Shown: positions 41,816 through 52,905 of the stretch, one piece after another
How the letters are laid out: every line of letters begins with the position of its first letter
How positions within the stretch are numbered: the first letter of the stretch is position 1
NCBI RefSeq assembly: GCF_014805625.2
Contig: NW_023998414.1
Location: 38,633,544 to 38,697,543, forward strand
Direction: 5' to 3'
Length of the DNA: 64,000 nt
Source of the DNA: Glossina fuscipes
Lineage: Eukaryota > Arthropoda > Insecta > Diptera > Glossinidae
Position numbers and translations under genes: made by a program
The notes under the pieces: model-generated
What the model saw: only the letters and a program-made list of their open reading frames with translations
What the model was told of the DNA's origin: nothing
Database searches by the model: none

Positions 41816-44179
41816 AATATCATGAATATAATTTATATANNNNNNNNNNNNNNNNNNNNNNNNNNNNNNNNNNNNNNNNNNNNNNNNNNNNNNNNNNNNN
41901 NNNNNNNNNNNNNNNNNNNNNNNNNNNNNNNNNNNNNNNNNNNNNNNNNNNNNNNNNNNNNNNNNNNNNNNNNNNNNNNNNNNNNNNNNNNNNNNNNNNN
42001 NNNNNNNNNNNNNNNNNNNNNNNNNNNNNNNNNNNNNNNNNNNNNNNNNNNNNNNNNNNNNNNNNNNNNNNNNNNNNNNNNNNNNNNNNNNNNNNNNNNN
42101 NNNNNNNNNNNNNNNNNNNNNNNNNNNNNNNNNNNNNNNNNNNNNNNNNNNNNNNNNNNNNNNNNNNNNNNNNNNNNNNNNNNNNNNNNNNNNNNNNNNN
42201 NNNNNNNNNNNNNNNNNNNNNNNNNNNNNNNNNNNNNNNACAATCGCATGGCCTAGAAATTTCTTGGTTTCTTTTTTATTGGCTGTCTTCTACTCGGTCA
42301 CCAATGCTATGTACATTATTGCATTTATTTGTCAAGTGGTTTCTTCTTTAATATAACGCCACAAATTTCATAGTGTCGATAGATAAATATATGAATACAA
42401 TATATATATATATGCAGCAGAGTATAGAATACTTTATGTGCGCGTTGAAATGTAAAGCCAACATGGCATGTTCTTTAATAATATATATTTTAAAGCAATT
42501 TGTTATTACTTCTTAATCGCTTATGTCCTTCTTAAATGAAATTAAAGAAAATTAAATAACAATCTCTAGCAAAATCTTTCCAAAAAGTAATTATAAAAGT
42601 GTCCCTCCTGCTTCAATCACTTTTCATTGGCAAGGTATTACTCCCTAGAGAGCAATTCGAGCTAAATGATCCACTTGCAAATTTTCATAAACTTTACTTG
42701 TGGATTCGAAATGTCGCTTTGATACATACCTATGAATGATTATTATACCAATCAGTCTTACTTTGAACGATGCTTTACGATGGAATGCTATGTCTTTTCA
42801 TAACAATAAGCAAAAGGAGAACTGAAAAGTCCACAAGTTAAAAATGAAATCATATCATATCATATATGTATATATATATATATATATATTATATGTATAT
42901 ATCATATCATATCATATCGTAACTCATTCCAAGTAGACAGGCATTATCATTTTATTTTGCTCTTTACTTTTTTGGATTTTGTTGAAAAATTGTGATGAGG
43001 ATTAAAAGCCACTACGATATTTCCAAAGGGGCTCTCCGCAGAGTTTCAGGTTTATTGAAGTCTCTCTCTCTATCTCTCTCCCTCAGCAGGTGAGAAGAAT
43101 GATTAGCGAAAGCTTTCAATCAAATAAAAAGATTAACAAATAACTTCAGACAAATATTTAGTGTTATGTCCATTAAGAGATGCACATTTCTTATATATAC
43201 ATATATTTGTTGTTACATACATATCTACATATGATATGATAATGATCTTAACAATTCCGCTAATTAAAACATAAGGCTACCCATATGAGATAAGACACCT
43301 TTCGGTTCGAGTACGTATTCATATCTAATAATTTGCACTGCATAGACCTGAATTAAATGGTTGAGCTAATTGTCATGGCATACTCACTTACAGCTCTTAT
43401 AATTGGTATAAGATATTATAATTAAGTTTTAAAGAGATATTTGTGACTTGTGGTTATTTTCGAATTTGATTTTTGGAACTAACTTTTAAATTACATAAGT
43501 CGTATTTCCATCTTTTGCACCAATTTATTATATCGTACCGGTATTCGACAAGCAATTGACGATAATTGACTAAATGACTAAATTCACTCAGAACTTAATG
43601 ATAGCATTGGTAAATATAATATTTAGTATACATATAATACAAAGGTTTTATATTCGGAAGTGTGGCCATTGTAATGATACATACACATAAATTTGTTCTG
43701 TCGACATTCATGTAAGATGAACGGACATTAAGTAAACAAATTTCAGGATAAAACAAGCGAAAAAGCTCATCAACCAGTTTTTGTTATACTAACTAAAAAT
43801 CCTCACTTACTTCCTTTTCGATGTATTATATAATCCCTTAAAAAAATAGATTTAGTAAGAGAGAAAATATAACATTTTTCTATGCATTTAGGTATAAAGA
43901 CAGCCCACAGAGAATTACAAAAAGAAGAAGAAGAAATACAAAATATACAAATAAGAACATTATAGTCAATTAAGATCGATCTTAAGAGAACCTACATCAT
44001 TTGACCTAATACAGTCATTCACTCATTTTACGTACTGGCATAGTATTCATGAAAGCCTTTATAAGCACTTATAAAGCTCAAAACGGCAACTGACCTGCTC
44101 GAGCTTCAACGAATTTAATTTACTTATCGACGATTTTATTGTTTTGCATTTGTTTCCGCCATAAAAAAATAGAAATTCG
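40931..44179. other. No gene seen
   Basis: (CT)n at 41407-41429 and 43061-43082, the 400-base gap, and a pentamer-like (catat)n block on both sides of a (TA)n tract at 42846-42918. The 100-codon frame at 41464-41766 is discussed under rejected items. Confidence 0.6.
41840..42239. other. Assembly gap, 400 N
   Basis: The left side is AT-rich with a (TA)n tract at 41791-41815. The content is unknown and could hide an exon or repeat. Confidence 1.
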
Positions 44180-45145
44180 ACTTTGTCGCCACATAAAGGC
44201 TCGTTTTCCATGAGAGCCCCTATATAACAGACCTATGCGATTTAAATAACCTGCGATTAATTTTTGATGCTACTTTGCTACTATTGCTATAGACCGATAT
44301 TCGTTGCAAAATGTTTAATATTATGACCAGCTTGCTAAACGACGTACAGTTGATGAGAACCTTTACAGGGAATTGCGTCCAAAAGATCGATCCATTTATT
44401 TCAAATACGGATTTTCATCACAAAATATTACAAAATTACAACATATCGGCATATAAGGATTTATATATCATGTTAAACCTGATATGCAATGATGGCGAAA
44501 AAACCGATCCACTTGATCTCAACAAAGTTACTCATATGAAAAACTTTTCGAAAATTCGGCATTTTTAACATATCAAGGCCTGTTTTTTTTTATTAGAATC
44601 CCAATATATGAAGGGATGCAAAAAATAAACGTACGTGGCCCCCAAATGCCTAAGGTTAATTTTTATGTCAAATAGTTGTTATGAAGCAATTTTCACCAAA
44701 AAATGACTGAATATGAGACATTTTATGCTATAAAGATTCAGTTTTCATAGGACGAGTTATATGATAAGGAGTTCAAAAAATTACTCTGACCGACCACTAT
44801 TTTCACACCAGTTTAAAATGCCGATATACTTATACTCAGCGACTTTTGTCACGACATTGTGAATATTACAGACAATAGTATAAAGACTTTTCACTATCAG
44901 CCTTCGTATAAGGGGAGTGGTCGAAAAGCCGAACCAATTTCAGTAGGGTTTATTCTTGGGCCAAAATATGGCAGTGTATCAAATTTTGATGAAATATCTC
45001 CAAAATTATGAACTGGAAAAAGAAAACAAGACACAAAACAGACGCAAAGATTAATTCAGAAAGTGATTCTGCATCGAACCGTATAATAATCGCGGTATCT
45101 ATTTCAAGTCTTTGCGCAAACACGGAAATTGTTATAATTACTTAT
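44180..45145 (+). repeat. Interspersed repeat family A, long degenerate copy
   Basis: This shares a long series of landmarks with 57236-58290: a tttatgtcaaat segment, attcagttttcatagga, agttatatgataaggagttc, aaaaattactctgaccga, cagtgtatcaaattttgatg and gaaagtgattctgcatcgaa. A chance 85-codon frame (44311-44568) lies inside it. It does not resemble any transposase known to me. Confidence 0.55.
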
Positions 45146-46094
45146 TGGATCGGCAATTGAAGAAGAAGAAGAAAATGATTTTAATAACGATTCTCTACGT
45201 GAACGCATTGCCATTCAATTCAAATCATTGCGACACTTGGGAATAAGAAATTTTTCTTTCATTCTGCTGTAGGATGGATCGAACGTGACGTGTGACAGAC
45301 GAAATATTCAGGCTATGAACTGTTTAAATAAAAATTTCAATTATTTTTGCTTTATTTTTGAATATAAAATCGACATTGGAAATAATTTTATAGGCTTTTC
45401 TACGTTACACTAAAGGTTAAGCTATAAACAACTCACCGGAAGTTGCAAATATTCCGTATCCGTGTTGCTTTCTTTCATTTCTCTTTATTTGGCACGAATA
45501 AGGAACGAAAGCAATTTTGCGACAAGACCGCATAGCATTTTTTATTCCAAAAGGTTTTCTTTTTTTCTTTTTTTTGTTTTAAAAAAAAGCACGAAAAAAT
45601 TATTTACTCTATTTCGACTGTGACTGATATTTTTTGTAAAATTGTGACAAAAAAGTCATTTAAAAAAAAAAAAAAAAAAAAAAAGATGTATTCAAGTGTA
45701 AGCATGAAGAGTCAAATTTTCTTTTTTTTTTTTTTTGTTTTTCGTAAATATGAACAAATGAAAAGTCTTTTTAGATGCCCATCCAGGATATACTACATGG
45801 ATGCAAACATACACATGTAATTCAATTTTTATACCAAATACTCTGATTGCACTGATGAGATGCTAGGCAAAAAACAAATTTCACTTTGAAATCTCTCTCT
45901 CTCTCTCTCTCTCTCCGAATATGAAACGAAAATATCTCTCCGGATACTGTTGCACACTTCATACCGAGTTTAAAAAGAGCTAATAAGCGATGTCCTCATG
46001 TAAAGTGTCCAAATGTTTAAATGTTTAAATTAAAAAATTTATAAAAAAAAAACTTTACAATATGCGTTAAAAGTAAAAGATATTTAAATTATAC

Positions 46095-46128
<34 letters not shown>

Positions 46129-46385
46129 ATTTAACTCTTTACTTAACTATAGTAACGACTGCTTGATGAAAATTTCTTATAAAAATTATGAAAAATTTTA
46201 AAGGCTTCAACGCGGGATTATAAAAAAAAACAAAAAAAATCTATCATATATATGCACACTTTCAGTTTACAACCACAAAACGAAATTAAACGAAATATTC
46301 TAAAAGTTATTAAAATTAAACGGAAACAGTTAGTGTTACGAAACTTTTAATTAAGCGTTTTAAAAATTTGGTTTTTTAAAAATTT

Positions 46386-46419
<34 letters not shown>

Positions 46420-46461
46420 GATATTTGAATCGTTTTACGCGAAAAGTATGTTACTACGGCT
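45146..46461. other. Region just upstream of the dunce N-terminal exon; no exon seen
   Basis: It holds (CT)n at 45892-45915, an A run at 46098-46126 and a T run at 46389-46415 that mirror each other, and a short tandem duplication (ttttaaaaatttggtt) at 46356-46389. It could be a 5' UTR, a promoter or an intron. No TATA/Inr pair can be singled out. Confidence 0.5.
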
Positions 46462-47549
46462 ATGATTGCAACGTTCTTCATTATATTTGCATTTATACGT
46501 GCGTTTCCTTGGAGCAGGAAGCGGTCTCGAACACCATACATAGAACCGCAGACTTCCAACCCACCGTCGCTCCATCAGAAATACGCAAGCAATGAAAATC
46601 CAGTGCCAAAAAGTGACTACGAACAACCATCAACGTCAACGACATCGTTGTCGTCATCGTCGTCATCGTCAGTAAGGAAATCGACAGCAACAACAAACAA
46701 TGTAAATAAATTTGATAAAGCAGATGAAGTAGCAGTCATTAAAATTGCTTCCAACGAGAGCATTAGTCACAAATCCACCGTTCCAAGAAGAGCATCTTCG
46801 AAAAATACTAAATCATATGAAGTCACTTTTAGCGGGAGTGTGGGAGGAGGTGATAGCGATTCAGAGCGTACACCTACCACTTCGAGAAGTAGTCGTTTAG
46901 TTAGACAATCCAGATCGTATACTGTAAGCATTGGCCGTAGCCCGTCCAGGCCTACTTCGCCGGACAGTAATAGTTCCTCAACTCAGTACCGTTCACTACA
47001 ACATTCACGCGATCATCCGATTAGAACTTCATCGGATTACGAAACTGCTAATACCGAATATCATCATCAAAAATTATCTGAAACTGAGAGATTTGCAAGC
47101 AACGTTCAACGTAGCTCTAGTAATGGTTATTTAAAACACGCGGATACCATGGCATCAGATGACGAAGATCACTCGCATAGTAGGGACAATGACGACAATA
47201 CGTACGATCGCGATACTGAGGAATTTTATAGTAACATACAAGATGCCACCGGCACATCAGGCACTAGTCGGAGTAAACGTTCATCATTATTTTCACGTTC
47301 CGATTCGTCGGCTACCACCACTTCGTCAAGTGGTGGCACCTTTACTGGTGTCAAACGTAGATCGGCGGCCTCAATAATTTCGTCTTCAATATGCTCAGAT
47401 ATAATACCTATAGATCGTAGACGTAGCTCAACAGCTACTGAGTACAGTATAAAATCAACGAGCAGTCAACCGCGTAGATCTAGTGGCCGTGTCCGTCGAC
47501 ATATATCACGCATGACTATTGCTGGAGCAAGACGTCGTACAACGGGCAG
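46462..47549 (+). CDS. dnc: dunce (cAMP-specific phosphodiesterase PDE4), N-terminal coding exon, partial gene
   Basis: This exon codes for the N-terminal region of a long PDE4 isoform; PDE4 hydrolyses cAMP to AMP. The reading frame stays open for 362 codons plus two bases and reaches a donor (CAG|gtatat) at 47549/47550. The split codon AG|T joins in phase to the exon at 60682, giving TGS-FDVENG. The protein is low in complexity and rich in Ser, Thr and Arg: a Ser run near residues 65-71, acidic stretches such as SDDEDHSHSRDNDD, and a basic end (GRVRRHISRMTIAGARRRTTG). It has no catalytic residues, as expected for an isoform-specific region. The start is uncertain. ATG 46462 is the first in-frame ATG after a stop at 46426, but its first residues (IATFFIIFAF) look like translated intron. 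A good acceptor (ttccttggagcag) would start the exon at 46518 instead. Assignment as dnc rests on the downstream junction and on remembered similarity of the basic end. Confidence 0.82.
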
Positions 47550-47570
47550 GTATATTATTATCAAATATTG

Positions 47571-47576
47571 TTTATT
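47571..47576 (-). terminator. Candidate poly(A) signal AATAAA for KATNAL2
   Basis: TTTATT on the + strand reads AATAAA on the minus strand, about 167 bases past the KATNAL2 stop. Weaker ATTAAA variants lie closer, at 47696-47701 and 47706-47711. If the AATAAA is used, the nested transcript would end at or within the dunce exon's donor region. There is no transcript evidence here, so which signal is used is unknown. Confidence 0.35.
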
Positions 47577-47580
47577 CATC

Positions 47581-47612
<32 letters not shown>

Positions 47613-47742
47613 AAAAAAAAAAAAAAAATAATTAAATTCTCACAATAATAATAATTATAGTAAATTGGTAGTAAAATAAATAATTTCGATGAAATTTTAA
47701 TGAAATTTAATTTGCATCCGCTCTATGATGACAATTTTGGAC

Positions 47743-49140
47743 TTATGAGCCGTGTTCTGTTTGCCATTTTACATGCTTTTCCATTAATATATTACTCAAG
47801 GGCTTAACTTGCTTAAAGGCCAAATCGGGTAAAAGCTCAGATTCTGCCTTACCCTTAATTGCTATCTGAGTTACGCGTCTCACCGCTTGCATAGCAATTT
47901 CCTTACAAGCCAATCGTATCTCGTCGCCCGTAAAATTGGCCGACATTTTCACTAAATTGCACATTGTGGTCTCATTGATTTGCACATTTATTGGCAATAA
48001 TTTATTTATTATTTTTGCCCTTTCCAATTCATTGGGCAATTGTACTAATAATTTCTTTTCGAATCGTCTGAGGAAGGCTTCATCAATCTCCCATGGCAGA
48101 TTTGTGCTAGCCAATATAAAGACACCGGAACTTGACTGCTCTAGGCCATCCATCAGCTGTAGTAGCTCGTTTTTAAATCGTTTAGACGATTCATGATCAG
48201 TAACACGATCACGTTTCGAAGTTAATCCCTCAATCTCATCTAGGAATATAATAGATGGCGCATGCTTTTGAGCCAAATAAAATAATATCTTTAAGAGTTT
48301 TTCAGATTCGCCGCGCCACTTCGAAACTATCATGCTTGATGTGATATTAAAGAATGTCACTTTCTCTTTAGTTTCAGCATAAAGAACTTTGGCTAACATG
48401 GTTTTACCACTACCGGGAGGACCATGCAACAGAACTGAACGCCAAGGCTTAAGACCATTGGCGAACAATTGCGGATATTTAAGGGGCGTCAGTACAGCTT
48501 CTTTAATAATTTCAACACACGCACTATTACCGCACATATCTCCCCAAGTTAGGTTTACATCTTCGTGAACTATAGTAGAACGTAACATATCAGCTAAACT
48601 TTGCCATTCCTGGCAGCTTAACAATAGATCGCCATTAGCTATGTTATTGCCGTGTTGTACTTCCCTTAAAGAAGCAAGCGATTCCAGATTATGTTTCTTT
48701 TGCAACGTATCCGAGTCAGCTTGCTCGTCCCTCGATTGTGTATCGATTTTCGTTACCGTCACTTTCAAATCGTTAACGTCCATCATCAGCCAATCTCTCT
48801 TCCTTGCCGTTTCCGTTACCGTCTCATTGATCTCGGCGTCGACCGGTTTTGATTTAATTTTGTTACGCTTCTGTGCCAAATCCAATTTTATTGGCTCCTT
48901 TATTTTCCTCAAAAACTTTGGATATTTACCAAATTTTAACTGATGATACGTGGCATACTCCAAATAAATGCTATCCAAATCGATATTATCGCATAGTTCG
49001 AACTCTTCATTTAAGCGAGCCTCCGTTAGCATAGCTTTTGCCGTTGCGAACAAGCCATTATCACTTAAATAACGTTGTATCAGATATAAGATATTTTTGT
49101 GCCTAATACTCAAATTGCGTATCTCCTCGTTCCTAGACAT
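47743..49140 (-). CDS. KATNAL2: Katanin p60 ATPase-containing subunit A-like 2 (KATNAL2), intronless, nested in the dunce intron
   Basis: This is a complete 465-codon frame on the minus strand, with ATG at 49140 and stop TAA at 47743. Katanin-type AAA ATPases (meiotic clade, with spastin and VPS4) sever or remodel microtubules; KATNAL2 is linked to cilia, centrioles and sperm tails in mammals. Residues 10-45 form a LisH motif, and residues 50-80 (CDNIDLDSIYLEY, KFGKYPKFLRKI) match the region specific to KATNAL2. A poorly conserved linker follows to about residue 185. The AAA core has Walker A GPPGSGKT (240-247), pore loop SKWRGESE (273-280), Walker B IIFLDEIE (297-304), sensor-1 Asn in ASTN (about 347), arginine fingers RR (358-359) and the helix FTGDEIRLACKE. 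The C-terminal PLSN...HVKWQTE helix closes it as in the family. No key residue is missing, so it should be active. The frame has no intron, and its stop lies 193 bp from the dunce donor on the other strand. Confidence 0.95.
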   Translation of the reverse strand: MSRNEEIRNLSIRHKNILYLIQRYLSDNGLFATAKAMLTEARLNEEFELCDNIDLDSIYLEYATYHQLKFGKYPKFLRKIKEPIKLDLAQKRNKIKSKPVDAEINETVTETARKRDWLMMDVNDLKVTVTKIDTQSRDEQADSDTLQKKHNLESLASLREVQHGNNIANGDLLLSCQEWQSLADMLRSTIVHEDVNLTWGDMCGNSACVEIIKEAVLTPLKYPQLFANGLKPWRSVLLHGPPGSGKTMLAKVLYAETKEKVTFFNITSSMIVSKWRGESEKLLKILFYLAQKHAPSIIFLDEIEGLTSKRDRVTDHESSKRFKNELLQLMDGLEQSSSGVFILASTNLPWEIDEAFLRRFEKKLLVQLPNELERAKIINKLLPINVQINETTMCNLVKMSANFTGDEIRLACKEIAMQAVRRVTQIAIKGKAESELLPDLAFKQVKPLSNILMEKHVKWQTEHGS

Positions 49141-49793
49141 GATAGTAAATATAAATTTTTCCTTTTTATTTTTATTATTTTTTTTTATTTTTTTGCTTTA
49201 TTTGTCTTCAAATTTCGGTTCACTTATTCCCACACAATTGTCAGTCGATAACTAAAATTTATGTTTTAATACTTATGCTGCCGCACATATTAAATGAAAC
49301 AGTTTTTCCAGTTGGCTAATGGTTACTTGGCAACTCTTTATAATGCAATTTTCAGTAAATCCCAGTTAAGCAAACGACCGAGCGCGCACAGACACAAGCA
49401 TAACACAAATTCATAATATTTGTTACTTTCATGTTACTATAGTGATTTGATAATTTTTTTATTCCTTTACTTACTTATTTATTTATTTATTTATTTATTT
49501 ATGATGTTTTGTTTTTTTTTCATTCCCCTTCAATGTGCAATTTAATAGGAGTTGTATAGTAAAACCAATATGGACAATGCATAATGGCACTCACTCACTC
49601 AACAAGAGAATGAATAAAAGCAAATAATTTTTGGATGGTTGCCAAGTTATAAGTTAAATATAACTTTGGTTTGTGGAATGTCTATGAGAAAGAAATTCAT
49701 TTCAATTCTTTTACGTACACAAACTTTTTAAATGCAAAGATTTTTTTGGAGCAACCATCGGCACGATGAGAGTATGTTATAATAATTTTGTCA

Positions 49794-49824
<31 letters not shown>

Positions 49825-50739
49825 AAGAATTACCCATCAGAGATCTCATAAAGGACATAATTTTTTATTTAACGGGCAATTCAAAGATAATTTGCTAAAG
49901 TCTTACAATTTGTTCGTTTAATTTTTCAAATTCTTACAGATGTAAAATTGAATTTCACAATTCAAGAAGGGATCCTTATATAGCCATAAGATTGATTATT
50001 GTATTCAAGATTGAAATAATTCTTAAAAATTGAAAATATTAATTATATTTTCAGTTGGAATTTAGACAAGTAAGAAAATCGCAAATAAACAAAATACTTA
50101 TAATAAAGATGATTAGGAGCAGACATGTTAAGTTTTAATAATGTATCGAAAATTATGCGGTCGTGAGGTTTCCAAAAATAGAAATATGGGCGAGCAGAAA
50201 ATCATGGCGAAGAATCTTGAACTGATCACGATTAAAGCTACTTTTCAACGAGCCTTTGACACCGATCTCTAATTGTTCCAAACGAAATGACATATCTGGT
50301 ATAATTTACCTTTTGAAGGTGAAATAAAGAAAAAAGGCACCATTTTTTATTCATTGGAAATTGCTAATCATCCCTTCTTTGTGTGTACGTGACAAAGATA
50401 CAACAATAAAACAAAAAGCAAAAGCATTACAGTCTGATAAAGCCGGCCGTGAGAAGTCCTACACCACTTTATCGCATATATATATATAAGTATTTATTTA
50501 TTTTTATTTTTCTTTTCACGTCATCACATTCACGAGATATATGCGCGGGCGGTATGGTGGTGGCTGAAAACGGTTATAGACAGCGAGGCACGGAAGAAGC
50601 GAGACGAAATAGTATTACGTGGCGATTTATGCCGCGAAATTCTGAAAATTGCATTATTTGTGGCCCGACAAATTATCATTCAACGATTTTTATCGGGAAA
50701 TTTTGCAAAGTACGAATTTTTTCCATATAACGACCTCTT
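49141..50739. other. Upstream of KATNAL2; no gene seen
   Basis: The KATNAL2 promoter should lie just right of 49140, but no clear core element is visible. (ATTT)n at 49471-49502 and a T run at 49795-49820 follow. The 93-codon frame at 50449-50730 has no known motif. Confidence 0.5.
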
Positions 50740-50970
50740 CAAAATATGGCTGTTTATGTGAAGTTGTCGTAGCAAACGTCCAAATAATTTTCACTGGGCT
50801 TCTTCCTTAAGACAAACCCCGTTAGGTAGAAAGATCCAAGAATGAGCCAAAAAAAAAAAACCAGTCGTGTACAGACGAACAAGCCCGATTCATTTTCTGG
50901 GCATAGCGTACACCTCCTCAAATCTAATATACCTTGTGCATATCAGCAGTGCAAGATATAATAACTAACT
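50740..50970 (+). repeat. Interspersed repeat family A, 3' end fragment
   Basis: It ends with acacctcctcaaatctaata and taccttgtgcatatcagcag, followed by gtgcaagatataat. This is the same end as 16.9 kb and 58.2 kb. The upstream part (gggcttcttccttaagac) is weakly similar. Confidence 0.4.
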
Positions 50971-51138
50971 ATATTGTTTTCATAATCACAAAGCCCTGGG
51001 AAATATATCTTTAACTTGACCAATAAACTGGGATTCAAGATTAGGATACGTATTAGCTATATTTTCATTCAGTTCAAGTAGTTATAAAAATTGAAAATTC
51101 AAGATACACCTGGGACAAGCGAAAAACCTTGTTTAGAA

Positions 51139-51174
51139 AGAGAGAGAGAGAGCGAGAGAGAGAGAGAGAGAGAG
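51139..51174. repeat. (GA)n microsatellite
   Basis: The only sizeable purine (GA) dinucleotide tract on the + strand; all other long CT/GA tracts have CT on this strand. Confidence 0.95.
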
Positions 51175-51279
51175 GAAAATCGCCATAAGCTTTTCTTCGT
51201 GCAGAATTGAACGTACCTTAATGCATACATACATATTCTCTCCCTCCCTCCGTCTCCCTTTAAGTCAAACTAATGATTG

Positions 51280-51690
51280 GTATTATAGAAGTCTGCCAAA
51301 ATTATATCCTAAATTACTTCCGCTACAAAGTAGTGCGATCAATATAGAATCATTGTCTGATTTGATTTAAGCGTGTCTGTCCATCTAATTACAATTCAAA
51401 TCAGTTCAAAAGTCAATTTTCAATAGGGATTCCCTGTTTGAATCGGTTTAAGAACGTCTACCTGATTGTTCATTTGTAAATTTGATGTCTGTCTCAGCAA
51501 TTTTTATGTTCAATCTGCAATATTTGAGATATTTTGGGCAAATTTGATGCACTGAGACGTTTTGACCGTAAGAGTACCGCTTTTCAAAATAGATAAGACA
51601 AGGGTCTTATCTAGTCGCTATATAAAAACTCGCACAAATTATTCTTGAAATACTTTTACATTCGCGAATATTAAGAGCTCGGTGTTATTT
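51280..51690 (-). repeat. Interspersed repeat family A, degenerate antisense copy
   Basis: Read on the minus strand it contains agtgcatcaaatttgcccaa, gatggacagacacgctt and aaatcagacaatgattct, matching in order the (caaatttcatcaaaa), (gacagacaagctt) and (gtgattct) landmarks of the + strand copies. Confidence 0.5.
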
Positions 51691-52183
51691 TTTTTGTTTC
51701 TCTGTGAAATGAAAATGCCAAAGCACTTACCGCTTTAGAAATATATTAAGTGGTGATCTTTTTTTTGGCATAAAGGAAACGATTGCAATTTAGATGAGAT
51801 GAGATTTAGATAATGATGGCGCGTTATGTTCTACAAACTCGTGCCACAATCACTTAATTACGAGAAAAGTTCAGTGACCGTATAGTATCGAACAAAAAAC
51901 CGATATGAATTAGTTGCCGCGACAACACGATATTAACCCAATTCAATGTTTTCCTCTTGGGTCATATTATAATAAATGATTGTTTTACTTCAATAAACTA
52001 AAACCAAATCCCTTATTACCCACACACAAGAGTGACCACAAAAAAAAAAAAAGATTCAGGAAATGTGTTTTTAAAAATATGAATTTAAAACCAATAAATC
52101 CAAAGGCACTCATTCACACGCAACTATTTTTAAATACAAGCACCACATTGCACATGACAATGTGGTGCTTGTGACCATTTTAC

Positions 52184-52215
<32 letters not shown>

Positions 52216-52339
52216 AAGACAAAAAAAAAATCTTTGGTAATTCTTTAGAATCTATTGAAGACTTGGTGTAAGCACTTACGTTGTTATACACATCAGTGCA
52301 GGATAAGGGGGGTGTCAATTATTTTGTCAAAACACTTGT

Positions 52340-52905
52340 ACCGCCCAGAAGGGAAACTTCAGAGACCCCACAAAATATATATTTTCTTGATCAGTATCAA
52401 ACAACTAAATCAGTTTTGAGCATTTTTGTCTGTCCGTCCGCATAAAGGCTGTTGTAAACATTCCCCTGGCCACAAAGATAAAGCTATCGACTCAAAATTT
52501 GAATAAACATTAAAAGTTCTTGTACGCAGGATAGTATTGAGAATGGGCGTAAATGTATCTAAGGACACGCTTACAATACCACGGAAAGTGAGGATACTTC
52601 AAATTTTCAAAGGGGAGAAGAGATTGATTTCTTGCCCATCACTCATAAACTATAGCAGATAAATGTAGAAATATCCAAACTCTAGGCACCTCTATAAAAA
52701 TGAAAAAATCGGCTACGCCTACTTAAGAGTATCATAATTAAATTTTTTTTTTAAAAACCTTTATAGTTATATAACGCTTGGAAGCAAGCTTCAAAAACCC
52801 GACAAAGTATATAAATTCGTGGGTCAGTTTAAAATTCGGAATGTACGTAACTATGTCCGTTTTTTCGTTCGTTGTTCATTTGTCCGTCAGTCCGTCAACC
52901 GTGCA
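52340..52905 (+). repeat. DINE-1/INE-1-like (Helitron-related) repeat remnants, two blocks
   Basis: Block 1 (about 52360-52740) has atatattttcttgatcagta followed by tttttgtctgtccgtccgca, the spacing and order typical of the Drosophila INE-1/DINE-1 core (TATATATTCTTGATCAG ... TGTCCGTCTGTCCGTCC) as I remember it. Block 2 (about 52775-52905) repeats a similar plan: acccgacaaagtatataaat, ctatgtccgttttttcgttc, tttgtccgtcagtccgtcaa. Both are heavily decayed and lack coding sequence. Confidence 0.5.

Noticed and set aside
41822..42256. Long open frames on both strands
   Set aside because: They are made of N bases in the assembly gap.
44311..44568. 85-codon frame
   Set aside because: It lies inside a repeat copy; the corresponding part of the copy at 57.2-58.3 kb is not open, so it is not conserved.
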